DNA from: Proteinivorax hydrogeniformans
GTDB lineage: Bacteria > Bacillota > Proteinivoracia > Proteinivoracales > Proteinivoracaceae
DNA length: 64,000 nucleotides
Direction: 5' to 3'
NCBI RefSeq assembly: GCF_040515995.1
Contig: NZ_CP159485.1
Span: forward strand, 1,550,001 to 1,614,000
Below the pieces are notes generated by a model. That model worked only from the letters and a program-made list of their open reading frames with translations, was not told the DNA's origin and ran no database searches. The stretch's first letter is position 1; each line of letters starts with the position of its first letter. A program made the translations under genes and the position numbers. Below, piece after piece: positions 16,630-24,738 of this stretch.

Positions 16630-17394
16630 TTATTCCTCCCTCAACATTTTTTTTACTTTTAGTTTTAATTCCTTTTCATCAACCAATGTATTGTAACATG
16701 GACCGTTTGGTCTCTGGTTTAAGATTCCTACAACAGGAAGTGGTTTGCAATCCATTATGCCACTGAAAAGGTCTCTTTCGCAGGCTACCGCTAAAATGCC
16801 TTTCGGTCTTGACTTTTTAACAACTTCGCGGGCAGCGGTCCCTCCTGTTGCTACATAAAGATTGAATTTGTATTCATCTTTTAGCTTTAAGATTGAAGCA
16901 AGGTCACACTTGCCACAACGCTTACATTTGTCAACATCATGGGTTACCTTAACCTCACAGCTTGCCTTTTGTATGCAATGAGGCAAAAGCACTAATAGCT
17001 CCTCCCCTTTTAATCCATCGTTAACCTCCGCCATCATTTCATTGTTGATAGCTATAAAGGACCCCTTTATTTTTTCTTTATTCAATTTAAAAATCTTTGC
17101 TAAGAAAAATACCACAGGATATAATACTTTAATACTGAGCCAGCCTAGCTTCTGTAGTGATTTAGGTACCTTTTTAAAAGCTACACTTTCTAATAACACC
17201 AAAATACCTAAGCTCACTATCACTAAAAAACTGAGTAAAAGAACAAATAACGTATATATAATTACATTTATTACTACAGAGTTGGCTATTATACCACTTA
17301 CTAGTAGGCCAATAAACCCTACAATAAGCATAAGCGCAACAATAAGTAGCGACATAAACAATCTTTTTTGATATGCTTCTACTTTAAAAGCCAA
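16630..17394 (-). CDS. DUF116 family membrane protein with cysteine cluster
   Basis: A 254-residue DUF116 protein. Two N-terminal membrane spans (about 13-36 and 40-72) are followed by a cytoplasmic domain with a cysteine-rich segment (CIQKASCEV, then CKRCGKCD near 166-173) that could bind a metal or iron-sulfur cluster, and further CERDL and C in MDCKPLP. The function is not known. The start is a TTG at 17394 with AAGGGGA 5 bases upstream. It is 2 bases downstream of fmt, a frequent clostridial neighbour. Confidence 0.85.
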   Translation of the reverse strand: MAFKVEAYQKRLFMSLLIVALMLIVGFIGLLVSGIIANSVVINVIIYTLFVLLLSFLVIVSLGILVLLESVAFKKVPKSLQKLGWLSIKVLYPVVFFLAKIFKLNKEKIKGSFIAINNEMMAEVNDGLKGEELLVLLPHCIQKASCEVKVTHDVDKCKRCGKCDLASILKLKDEYKFNLYVATGGTAAREVVKKSRPKGILAVACERDLFSGIMDCKPLPVVGILNQRPNGPCYNTLVDEKELKLKVKKMLREE

Positions 17395-17396
17395 TT

Positions 17397-18338
17397 TTAT
17401 CCCCTTCTCTTTTCCCCAAATTTATCCCCTTCTTTAATATTGTATCCATTTACGAAAGAGATAGCATCCATTTTCTTTTTGTTTTGTGGTTGTACAGTTT
17501 TCAACGATACAGCACCATCTTTTGCCTGGACCAATAAACCGTCTTTATCTGCGGAAACTACCTGCCCACATTCTTTTTTAAAACTTTTGCTAGATACTGC
17601 ACTATCATAGAGTTTAATTCTAGTATTATTAAAATGTGTGTGTGCCCCAGGCCATGGGTTTAGTCCACGGATTTTATTGAAAATTTGTGTGCTTTCTTCA
17701 TTCCAGTTAATCTCACAAATTTCTTTTGTTATCTTAGGAGCATATGTTGCTTCCTTAGAATCTTGTGGTATAGGAGTTATTTTATCATTTTTAAGCTGTT
17801 CCAATGTTTCAATCAATGCATCGGCTCCAACCTTTGATAGCTTATCGTGTAAGGTAGCTACATTATCCTCTGAATTTATATCTACCTTTTTTTTAATAAG
17901 CATATCTCCTGTATCCATTCCTTCATCCATCAGCATTGTAGTTATGCCTGTGAACGCCTTGCCTTCGATTACAGCCCAGTGAATCGGTGCAGCACCTCTA
18001 AACTCAGGCAATAGCGACCCATGAACATTGACACATCCTAAAGGTGGTATCTGCAGGATTTCCTTTGGAATAATTTGACCATATGCCACAACAACTATAA
18101 CGTCTGGAGAAAGCTTTTTTAACTCTAAAATAAATTCCTTATCTTTTACCTTATCTGGCTGAAACACATCTATTTTATTTTCCACTGCATAACTTTTCAC
18201 CGGCGAATAAGAAAACTTTTGTCCTCTTCCTCTTTTTCTATCCGGTTGCGTCACAACAGCTATAACATCATAATTATTATTAAGATTCTCCAAAGTCGGG
18301 ACCGCAAAATCTGGGGTTCCCATAAATACAACTTTCAT
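17397..18338 (-). CDS. fmt: Methionyl-tRNA formyltransferase
   Basis: Fmt formylates initiator Met-tRNA using 10-formyl-tetrahydrofolate. In 313 residues the N-terminal catalytic domain has MGTPDFAVPTL (about 6), VVAYGQIIP (about 94), NVHGSLLPEFRGAAPIHWA (about 115) with the catalytic Asn-His, and the Asp loop DEGMDTGDM (about 149). A C-terminal OB-like tRNA-binding domain follows. I take the ATG at 18338, with AGGTG 6 bases upstream, over an in-frame GTG 9 bases earlier that would overlap that site. It directly follows def. Confidence 0.97.
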   Translation of the reverse strand: MKVVFMGTPDFAVPTLENLNNNYDVIAVVTQPDRKRGRGQKFSYSPVKSYAVENKIDVFQPDKVKDKEFILELKKLSPDVIVVVAYGQIIPKEILQIPPLGCVNVHGSLLPEFRGAAPIHWAVIEGKAFTGITTMLMDEGMDTGDMLIKKKVDINSEDNVATLHDKLSKVGADALIETLEQLKNDKITPIPQDSKEATYAPKITKEICEINWNEESTQIFNKIRGLNPWPGAHTHFNNTRIKLYDSAVSSKSFKKECGQVVSADKDGLLVQAKDGAVSLKTVQPQNKKKMDAISFVNGYNIKEGDKFGEKRRG

Positions 18339-18347
18339 ATTAAACAC

Positions 18348-18806
18348 CTAACCTTCTATGAGTTTATCTACTTTGTCGGTAAAAATTATACCATCTAGAT
18401 GATCAATCTCATGTTGTATAGCTCTCGCAAGCATACCCTTAGCATTAAATTTGATGTTTTTACCAACCCTATTTACCCCCGAGACAGTTACTTCTTCTGC
18501 CCTTTTAACTTCGCCATAAACTCCTGGCACACTCAAGCACCCTTCTAAATCAGCTTCCTCACCGGTAGCGTTTTCAATCTTGGGGTTAATAAGCTCTATT
18601 TTAGGAAGTTCATCACCCACTTGAATAACTATCACCCTTTTTAACACCCCAATTTGAGGTGCTGCTAGTCCTATTCCATTATAATCTACCATAGTTTCAT
18701 ACATATCATCTAATAGCTTTATTATCTCTTTATTTACCTCCACTACGGGATGGGATTTTTTTCTTAATATTGGATTCTCATCTGCTAACACCTGTTTAAC
18801 TGCCAA
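18348..18806 (-). CDS. def: Peptide deformylase
   Basis: Metal-dependent removal of the N-formyl group from new proteins. All three motifs are present in 152 residues: GIGLAAPQIG (about 44), EGCLSVPG (about 90) and QHEIDHLDG (about 133), which together give the Cys and two His metal ligands and the catalytic Glu. Placed between priA and fmt, as in most Bacillota. Confidence 0.97.
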   Translation of the reverse strand: MAVKQVLADENPILRKKSHPVVEVNKEIIKLLDDMYETMVDYNGIGLAAPQIGVLKRVIVIQVGDELPKIELINPKIENATGEEADLEGCLSVPGVYGEVKRAEEVTVSGVNRVGKNIKFNAKGMLARAIQHEIDHLDGIIFTDKVDKLIEG

Positions 18807-18819
18807 AACAAAAACCTCC

Positions 18820-21195
18820 TTATGTTGTCGTCAGTGGATCTACATCGATAGAAACCCTAACACCTTTTGAAAACTTATAGGGGAAGTTAGCCTTGTTTAA
18901 GACATCTAGCCATTGTTTAAGGTCTTTGGTTTTCAAAATAACTTGCCACCTATAATTGTTTCTAAGCTTATACCTAGGACTCATTACCGGCCCTAAAATT
19001 TCACTTTTTTTTATTTTATGATTTTGAAGTATCTCTTTTAAAGCAAAAGATACTTTTTCAGCTTCACTTCTTACTTTTTCTTCTTGACTTGCGATTATGT
19101 CAAATTTTATCATATGTGCAAATGGTGGATAATTCAATGCTTCACGAATCTTCAATTCCTTAGTGTAAAAGTCCATATATTCATAACTTGAGCTATGCTC
19201 AATGCTATAATGCTCAGGAGAGTATGTTTGTAATATTACTTTACCTTCTTTCTCATCTCTCCCAGCTCTACCTGCTACCTGCGTGACAAGTTGGAATGTT
19301 TTTTCTGCACTTCTAAAGTCAGGAATGTTAAGCCCCATATCTGCAATAACTATGCCTACCGTGGTAACGTTTGGGAAATCAAATCCTTTGGCTATCATCT
19401 GGGTGCCAATTAGGATATCTACTTGTCCATTGGCAAACTGTTGATAAACCTTATTGTAGCTATCTTTGGAGGACATAGTATCTACATCCATCCTTAAAAC
19501 CCTGCTATGCGGAAAAGTTTCCTGTACTTTTTTTTGAAGTTTTTCAGTTCCTATACCATTAAAAGCTAAATGAATACTTTTACATGATGGGCATTTACTT
19601 GGATTGGCAATCTGGTAATGACAATAATGACAAACCATATAATTACCGCTATCATGACTAGTCAAAGTTAAGTCACAACTTGGGCACTTAAAAGTGAACC
19701 CACATTTTCTGCATAATGTTGTTGTTGAAAAACCTCTCCTATTTAAAAACAGTACAACTTGCTCATTGTTATCTAGTGAATTATTTATATGATTTAACAA
19801 CTTTCTGCTAAATACACTGCGGTTTCCTTCTGTAAGTTCCTGCTTCATATCGATGACGTCAATTTTGGGCATTGGTCTGCTATTGGCTCTCTTAGGTAGT
19901 TTTAAAAGTTTATATTCACCTTTTTGTGCCTTATAAATACTTTCTAAAGCAGGAGTAGCAGAGCCTAAAATTAATACTCCTCCTAATAGTTTTACTCTTT
20001 TTTTAGCAACCTCGACAGTGTTATATTTAGGATTTTCCTCTTGTTTATAAGTATTTTCATGTTCTTCATCTATTATAATCAATCCAAGATTTTTAAAAGG
20101 AGCAAACACTGCACTTCTAGCTCCCACAACAACTTTTACCTTGCCCTCATTTATTTTTTGCCACTGATCTAACTTCTCCCCCTGTGAGAGACCTGAGTGT
20201 AACACTGCAACATCATCTTTAAATCGGCTTTTAAAACGATTTACCATAAGTGGCGTTAACGAAATTTCAGGAACTAAAACAATTACTTGCTTGTTTTGCG
20301 TTATTATCTTTTGTGCAAGCCTTAGATAAATCTCAGTTTTACCGCTTCCTGTCACTCCCCATAACAAAAAATTATCCTGTTTATGCTTATTTAAAGATTC
20401 GGAAATCATCTCATACGCTTTTTTTTGATGGGCTGTTAAGTCAGATATCACTTTTTCTTTAATATTTATACTATCAGGTTCTCTAAAAACTTGAGTTTTG
20501 TTTCTTTGAACAACGCCTTTTTCAACCAACGTATTAGCCGCCCTTTTTAGTTCTGTGGGAAGCTTTTGGTAAACAACTTCTCCCTGATTTTGCAGCACTT
20601 CAAACAACTGATGTTGTCGAAATGCTCCCTTAGTTATTTGGTTTTTACTAGATCGTGCATTTAAGCTTAAAATATCGATATATTTTTTTGAACTTTTTTG
20701 CTGAAAAAATTTATGTTTAACCAAAACCTTTTCTTTAATGTAACAGGCTACATCATCAGAGGATACATTAAATTTTTTCGCAAGTTCACCTAAAGTCCTA
20801 GGTTTTGACATGAAAGCCTTTAACTCTTCATTGGTACAACTATTACCTGCTACATACTTTTCAATTGTATTGGTTTTAAGGCCAGCTGGTAACATAGCAT
20901 TAAAACATACTGCTAAGTTAGTTATATAACGATGTGCCATCCATTTACCCAATTTGATCATATCGTCCCCTATAAGTGGGTCTGCATCTAAAACATCAAT
21001 AATCTGTTTTAAATTTTCCACTTCACTTTGTCCCTTAATATCTATTACATAGCCTAACATTCTTTGCCGTCCAAAAGGAACTATCACCCTTGCTCCATAA
21101 CTAAGGATTTTAGATAGGTGTGGGGGTACTAAATAATGATAAACCTTATTTAGTTGTTTTGTGGGGCAGTCGACGGCTACCTCAGCAATTTTCAA
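18820..21195 (-). CDS. priA: Primosomal replication restart helicase PriA
   Basis: PriA recognises abandoned forks and reloads the replisome. The 791 residues show the N-terminal 3'-DNA-binding domain (VAVDCPTKQLNKVYHYLVP), Walker A as WGVTGSGKTEIY (about 281), DEEH (about 378), GSATPALES (about 412), the zinc-binding cysteine pairs (CRKCGFTFKCPSCD, CHYCHYQI, CPSCK, about 490-535) and the C-terminal helicase motifs (GTQMIAKGFDFPNV, QVAGRAGR). The start is a TTG at 21195 after GGGGGGA. A separate promoter lies upstream. Confidence 0.96.
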   Translation of the reverse strand: MKIAEVAVDCPTKQLNKVYHYLVPPHLSKILSYGARVIVPFGRQRMLGYVIDIKGQSEVENLKQIIDVLDADPLIGDDMIKLGKWMAHRYITNLAVCFNAMLPAGLKTNTIEKYVAGNSCTNEELKAFMSKPRTLGELAKKFNVSSDDVACYIKEKVLVKHKFFQQKSSKKYIDILSLNARSSKNQITKGAFRQHQLFEVLQNQGEVVYQKLPTELKRAANTLVEKGVVQRNKTQVFREPDSINIKEKVISDLTAHQKKAYEMISESLNKHKQDNFLLWGVTGSGKTEIYLRLAQKIITQNKQVIVLVPEISLTPLMVNRFKSRFKDDVAVLHSGLSQGEKLDQWQKINEGKVKVVVGARSAVFAPFKNLGLIIIDEEHENTYKQEENPKYNTVEVAKKRVKLLGGVLILGSATPALESIYKAQKGEYKLLKLPKRANSRPMPKIDVIDMKQELTEGNRSVFSRKLLNHINNSLDNNEQVVLFLNRRGFSTTTLCRKCGFTFKCPSCDLTLTSHDSGNYMVCHYCHYQIANPSKCPSCKSIHLAFNGIGTEKLQKKVQETFPHSRVLRMDVDTMSSKDSYNKVYQQFANGQVDILIGTQMIAKGFDFPNVTTVGIVIADMGLNIPDFRSAEKTFQLVTQVAGRAGRDEKEGKVILQTYSPEHYSIEHSSSYEYMDFYTKELKIREALNYPPFAHMIKFDIIASQEEKVRSEAEKVSFALKEILQNHKIKKSEILGPVMSPRYKLRNNYRWQVILKTKDLKQWLDVLNKANFPYKFSKGVRVSIDVDPLTTT

Positions 21196-21226
21196 CTATA
21201 TCCCCCCTAAAGTTCGATAATAATTA

Positions 21227-21235
21227 ATTATATCA
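21227..21235 (-). promoter_or_regulatory. Candidate extended -10 promoter for priA-def-fmt operon
   Basis: The minus strand has TGATATAAT, an exact extended -10 element, about 32 bases before the priA start and just after the coaBC terminator. No good -35 is seen, as is common for this promoter class. Confidence 0.5.
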
Positions 21236-21251
21236 TAATTTATGGTACATG

Positions 21252-21285
21252 GGAAAACAAACTAGCCCGAAGGGCTAGTTTGTTA
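21252..21285 (-). terminator. coaBC terminator
   Basis: The stem AACAAACTAGCCC pairs perfectly with GGGCTAGTTTGTT around a GAA-type loop and is followed by TTTT on the minus strand. It overlaps the coaBC stop and separates the yicC-coaBC unit from priA. Confidence 0.8.
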
Positions 21286-22467
21286 ATTGATTAAATTTAT
21301 TACTTTATCTAATATTTTTTTGGCACAATCGTGCTTACTCATTATTTCAAAAGGCATTACTTCTTTTTCACTGATGATAGTTATTTGATTAGTATCACTT
21401 TTAAAACCTGATTTATCATCAGAGATGTCATTAGCCACTATCAAATCAAGTTTCTTTTTAATTAGCTTTTCCTTTGCATATTCTATTATGTTGTCAGTTT
21501 CAGCTGCAAACCCCACTTTTACCAAACCAGGACATGAAGTGCTAATATATTGCAGGATATCAGGGGTTTTAGTGAGCTCTAGCGTCAAGTTATCACTTTT
21601 CTTTTTCACCTTTTTTTCATGATACATTTTTGGTGCATAATCTGAAATAGCAGCAGACATAATTAGTGCATCACTAGATTGGGCATAGCTTTTAACTGCC
21701 TTTAGCATGTCATCAGCAGTTAAAATAGGAACATACTCAACTCCAGTTGGTTTTTCTAGGTGGGTAGGTCCGCTAATCAAAGTTACGTTTGCACCTAAGG
21801 ATTTTGCAGTTTCAGCTATAGCATAACCCATTTTGCCGCTTGAATGATTTGTTATAAACCTGAAAGGGTCAATAGGTTCTTGCGTAGGGCCTGCTGTTAC
21901 CAAAATATTTTTTCCCTTTAAGGCTTGTTTTTGAGATAGTAGCCCATTTATTTCTTCTACAATATCAGAAGGTTCAGCCATCTTCCCTTTTCCAACATCT
22001 CCACAAGCTAGCCTGCCTTGCTGCGGCTTAATAAAGTGGTATCCTAACCCCTCAAGGTTCTTTATATTTTGCTGTACAACCTTATTTTCATACATCGCCG
22101 TATTCATAGCTGGGGCAAAAATCACTGGTGATTTCACAGCCATTAACGTAGTCGTTAGCAAATCGTCAGCTATGCCACATGCAACTTTGCCAAGGATATT
22201 TGCAGTAGCAGGTGCTACAACGAAAACATCTGCCCTTTTAGCTAAAGCTATGTGCTCAGTATCATGCTGAGGAATATCAAACATGTCGGTATATACTTGG
22301 TTTTGTGAGATGGATTGAAAAGTTGTCTTTGTTATAAACTTTTGACCGTGGCCGGTTAACACTACAAACACATCATATCCTTGTTTTTTTAACCTACTGA
22401 CAATTTCAGCTGATTTATATGCAGCTATTCCTCCTGTCACACCTAATACAACAGTCTTTTTAGACAT
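21283..22467 (-). CDS. coaBC: Bifunctional phosphopantothenoylcysteine decarboxylase / phosphopantothenate-cysteine ligase
   Basis: CoaBC carries out two successive steps of coenzyme A synthesis. The N-terminal flavin domain (about 1-180) has GVTGGIAAYKSAEIVSRL, the active-site His region and PAMNTAMYEN (about 124) plus a GRLACGDVGKGKM substrate loop (about 150). The C-terminal CTP-dependent synthetase (about 185-394) has VTAGPTQEPIDPFRFITNHS and SGKMG. The length of 394 is typical for the fused form. It follows rpoZ by 21 bases. Confidence 0.96.
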   Translation of the reverse strand: MSKKTVVLGVTGGIAAYKSAEIVSRLKKQGYDVFVVLTGHGQKFITKTTFQSISQNQVYTDMFDIPQHDTEHIALAKRADVFVVAPATANILGKVACGIADDLLTTTLMAVKSPVIFAPAMNTAMYENKVVQQNIKNLEGLGYHFIKPQQGRLACGDVGKGKMAEPSDIVEEINGLLSQKQALKGKNILVTAGPTQEPIDPFRFITNHSSGKMGYAIAETAKSLGANVTLISGPTHLEKPTGVEYVPILTADDMLKAVKSYAQSSDALIMSAAISDYAPKMYHEKKVKKKSDNLTLELTKTPDILQYISTSCPGLVKVGFAAETDNIIEYAKEKLIKKKLDLIVANDISDDKSGFKSDTNQITIISEKEVMPFEIMSKHDCAKKILDKVINLIN

Positions 22468-22488
22468 ATCAAAATCCCCTTAACATTC

Positions 22489-22674
22489 CTAGTTAACAGT
22501 TATCTTTTCATCTAGAACTTCTTCTAGCGCTATGGTAACTGTTTTTTTATTTTTCTCCTCCATATCTTCCTGAGAATCTAACAATAACTCTCTTGAACGT
22601 TTTGCAGCTAACACTACTAACGCGTACTTGTTATCAACTTTTTTAAGTAAATCATCAATCGATGGGTAGATCAT
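22489..22674 (-). CDS. rpoZ: RNA polymerase omega subunit
   Basis: Omega helps assemble RNA polymerase. The 61-residue protein starts MIYPSIDDLLKKVDNKYAL and has the family core VVLAAKRSREL with the EEVLDEKI C-terminus. The ATG at 22674 is chosen because AAGGAGGGG lies 7 bases upstream; it starts inside the last codons of gmk (20-base overlap), so translation is likely coupled. Confidence 0.95.
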   Translation of the reverse strand: MIYPSIDDLLKKVDNKYALVVLAAKRSRELLLDSQEDMEEKNKKTVTIALEEVLDEKITVN

Positions 22675-23275
22675 TTTTAAACCCCTCCTTAACAACATCT
22701 ATTTTATTTACTTTACACTTTTCGGCTACAATAATAGCCTTAATTTTTTCTACAGCATTCTCTACTTTGTCATTTAAGACAGCATAGTTATAATTTTTCA
22801 TTTCTTCTATCTCACCTTCAGCAGATGCCAGTCTTTTCTTTATTACATCTTTAGAGTCTGTACCTCTTTTGTAAATTCTATTCGATAACTCCTCTAAAGA
22901 AGGTGGTAATAAAAATATAAAAGTTCCTTCAGGGAAATTTTCCATCACCTGCTTAGCTCCGTTTACATCAATCTCTAAGATTACATCTCTCCCATTTTTT
23001 AGATTTTCAATAACAAAATCTCTTGGAGTTCCGTAATAATTATCATAAACTTTAGCCCATTCTAGAAAGTTTTTGCTTGCAATTTTTTCTTCAAAATCCT
23101 CTACTTTAGTAAAAAAATAGTTTTTACCATGCACTTCTCCAACTCTGGGCTCACGTGTTGTTGCAGAAATGGAATATTGAATTTGTGGGCACTCTTTTAG
23201 TAAAGCTTTACATACAGTACCCTTCCCCGCACCAGAAGGACCTGATAGCACTATTAATAAACCTTGTGTTGACAT
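22655..23275 (-). CDS. gmk: Guanylate kinase
   Basis: Gmk phosphorylates GMP to GDP with ATP. The P-loop is SGPSGAGKGTV (about 10-20), the GMP-binding segment TTREPRVGEVHGKNYFF (about 39) and the IFLLPPSLEEL strand/lid region follow in 206 residues. It follows remA by 9 bases and overlaps rpoZ, the same remA-gmk-rpoZ order as Bacillus. Confidence 0.97.
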   Translation of the reverse strand: MSTQGLLIVLSGPSGAGKGTVCKALLKECPQIQYSISATTREPRVGEVHGKNYFFTKVEDFEEKIASKNFLEWAKVYDNYYGTPRDFVIENLKNGRDVILEIDVNGAKQVMENFPEGTFIFLLPPSLEELSNRIYKRGTDSKDVIKKRLASAEGEIEEMKNYNYAVLNDKVENAVEKIKAIIVAEKCKVNKIDVVKEGFKNDLPID

Positions 23276-23284
23276 ATAGCTCTC

Positions 23285-23548
23285 CTACTCCTCTTCTATT
23301 GTCTGAGATTTGCCGTTTAGCCTTTGGGCTACAGTTTCTGGCTGGACAGCGGACAAAATAACATGTTCACTATCTGTTATAACAACAGCTCTAGTTCTTC
23401 TTCCATAAGTTGCATCAATTAACGTACCATCATCTCTTGCTTCTTGCACTATTCTTTTAATTGGCGCTGACTCAGGGCTTACAATTGCAATTATTCTATT
23501 AGCTGATACGATATTTCCAAACCCTATATTTATTAATTTTATCTCCAT
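23285..23548 (-). CDS. remA: Extracellular matrix regulator RemA (DUF370)
   Basis: RemA is a small ring-forming DNA-binding protein that activates biofilm matrix and osmoprotection genes in Bacillus. The 87 residues open with [19 protein letters not shown] and hold the conserved [18 protein letters not shown] and [12 protein letters not shown]. The ATG at 23548 has AAAGGAG 7 bases upstream. Its direct targets in this organism are not known. Confidence 0.93.
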   Translation of the reverse strand: MEIKLINIGFGNIVSANRIIAIVSPESAPIKRIVQEARDDGTLIDATYGRRTRAVVITDSEHVILSAVQPETVAQRLNGKSQTIEEE

Positions 23549-23575
23549 CAATATTCTCCTTTCATACGCTTATAA

Positions 23576-24454
23576 TTATTCTATATTTTGGATTTGCTCT
23601 CTGATTTTTTCCGTTTCTCCCTTTATGTCTACCACTAATTTGTTAATATCATAACTATGAGACTTCGAACCAATAGTGTTTGTCTCGCGATTAATCTCTT
23701 GAACTATAAAGTCTAGTTTTCTGCCTATTGTTCCAGTTTGATTTAAAGTGTTTTCAAACTCTTTTAAATGACTATTGAGTCTTACAAGCTCTTCAGTAAT
23801 GCTAGACCTTTCAGCAAATATGGCGACCTCCATCATCAAACGATTTTCATCTAGGTCTACGCCATCTAAATTCAGTTTTTCTATCTTTTTTTTAAGCTTA
23901 TCTCTGTAGTCATCAGTCATGTTTTCAGCAAGTCCTTCAATTTTAATGATTTTATTGCTGATAAGATTTAGTCTTTGTAAAATATCTTCCTTTAGCCTAG
24001 CCCCTTCTGATTGTCTCATATTAATAAAATCATTAATTACTTTTTCAATTTTTGGAATGATAGCCTTTTTTAATTCTTTATCATCCTGCCTTACAGGTTC
24101 CTCAACTACTATGCCGGGAATCTGCAAAAAATGTTCTAAGTTTTTAGGGGCTGTGAAGTTAGCCTCTGACGCTACCTGCTGTCCTTGCGCAATTAAATTA
24201 TGTAAGGCTTCTTTATCAATCATATATGTTTTTTGAGAGGAGTTGTCTTTAAACTTTAATCGAACTTCCACCCTGCCTCGTCCTAACTTAGTACGAATCA
24301 ATTCTTTTATAGCTTCCTCAAAAAAAGAAAAGCTTTCAGGAAGCTTACATATCACATCTAGATAACGATTGTTAACACCTCTTAGTTCTATAACCAAATC
24401 AAGATTTTCTAGCTGTATTTCATCTCGAGCAAATCCAGTCATACTATGTACCAT
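23576..24454 (-). CDS. YicC family endoribonuclease
   Basis: A 292-residue YicC/YloC protein; in E. coli and Bacillus this family was shown to be an endoribonuclease. It starts MVHSMTGFARDEI and has the conserved EVRGVNNRYLD-like segment (ELRGVNNRYLDV, about 24), GRGRVEVRL (about 60) and the C-terminal QEINRETNTIGSKSHS (about 249). I choose the ATG at 24454, 8 bases after AGAGGTGG; two in-frame GTGs lie within that RBS. It leads the yicC-remA-gmk-rpoZ-coaBC unit. Confidence 0.92.
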   Translation of the reverse strand: MVHSMTGFARDEIQLENLDLVIELRGVNNRYLDVICKLPESFSFFEEAIKELIRTKLGRGRVEVRLKFKDNSSQKTYMIDKEALHNLIAQGQQVASEANFTAPKNLEHFLQIPGIVVEEPVRQDDKELKKAIIPKIEKVINDFINMRQSEGARLKEDILQRLNLISNKIIKIEGLAENMTDDYRDKLKKKIEKLNLDGVDLDENRLMMEVAIFAERSSITEELVRLNSHLKEFENTLNQTGTIGRKLDFIVQEINRETNTIGSKSHSYDINKLVVDIKGETEKIREQIQNIE

Positions 24455-24477
24455 AAAATTCACCACCTCTTTAGATT

Positions 24478-24506
24478 ATTTTAACCAATAAATTGAAAAA
24501 TTTCAA
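24478..24506 (-). promoter_or_regulatory. Sigma-A promoter for yicC-remA-gmk-rpoZ-coaBC
   Basis: On the minus strand TTGAAA and TAAAAT are 17 bases apart, ending 24 bases before the yicC start. The rest of the 24507-24617 gap shows nothing gene-like. Confidence 0.6.
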
Positions 24507-24617
24507 CCTTAGCATCAAAAATCTCTTGCATTTGTTAAATTGCTCGTTTTTTTGTCAAAATACTAGCGATAACAACTCTATAAACTAAAAGAGGCTTGGA
24601 CATATCTAATAAACCCA

Positions 24618-24673
24618 AATAAAAACAAGCGGTTCCGATCATCTATTTTCGATGATTGGAACCACTTGTTTTA
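24618..24673 (-). terminator. Terminator of the Ca-type P-ATPase gene
   Basis: Arms of about 20 bases (AACAAGTGGTTCC-type and GGAACCGCTTGTTTT on the minus strand) form a long stem with few mismatches and are followed by TTTTTATTT, about 65 bases after the ATPase stop. Confidence 0.82.
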
Positions 24674-24738
24674 GAATAACCTGATACTAGTGTTGGACTC
24701 TTACTGACATTTAAAAGCATTGGCAATGTAAAATGTGG

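Noticed and set aside
24507-24617. Second promoter TTGACA upstream of yicC
   Set aside because: A perfect TTGACA is present on the minus strand but no acceptable -10 lies 16-18 bases downstream; the TTGAAA/TAAAAT pair nearer yicC is better.
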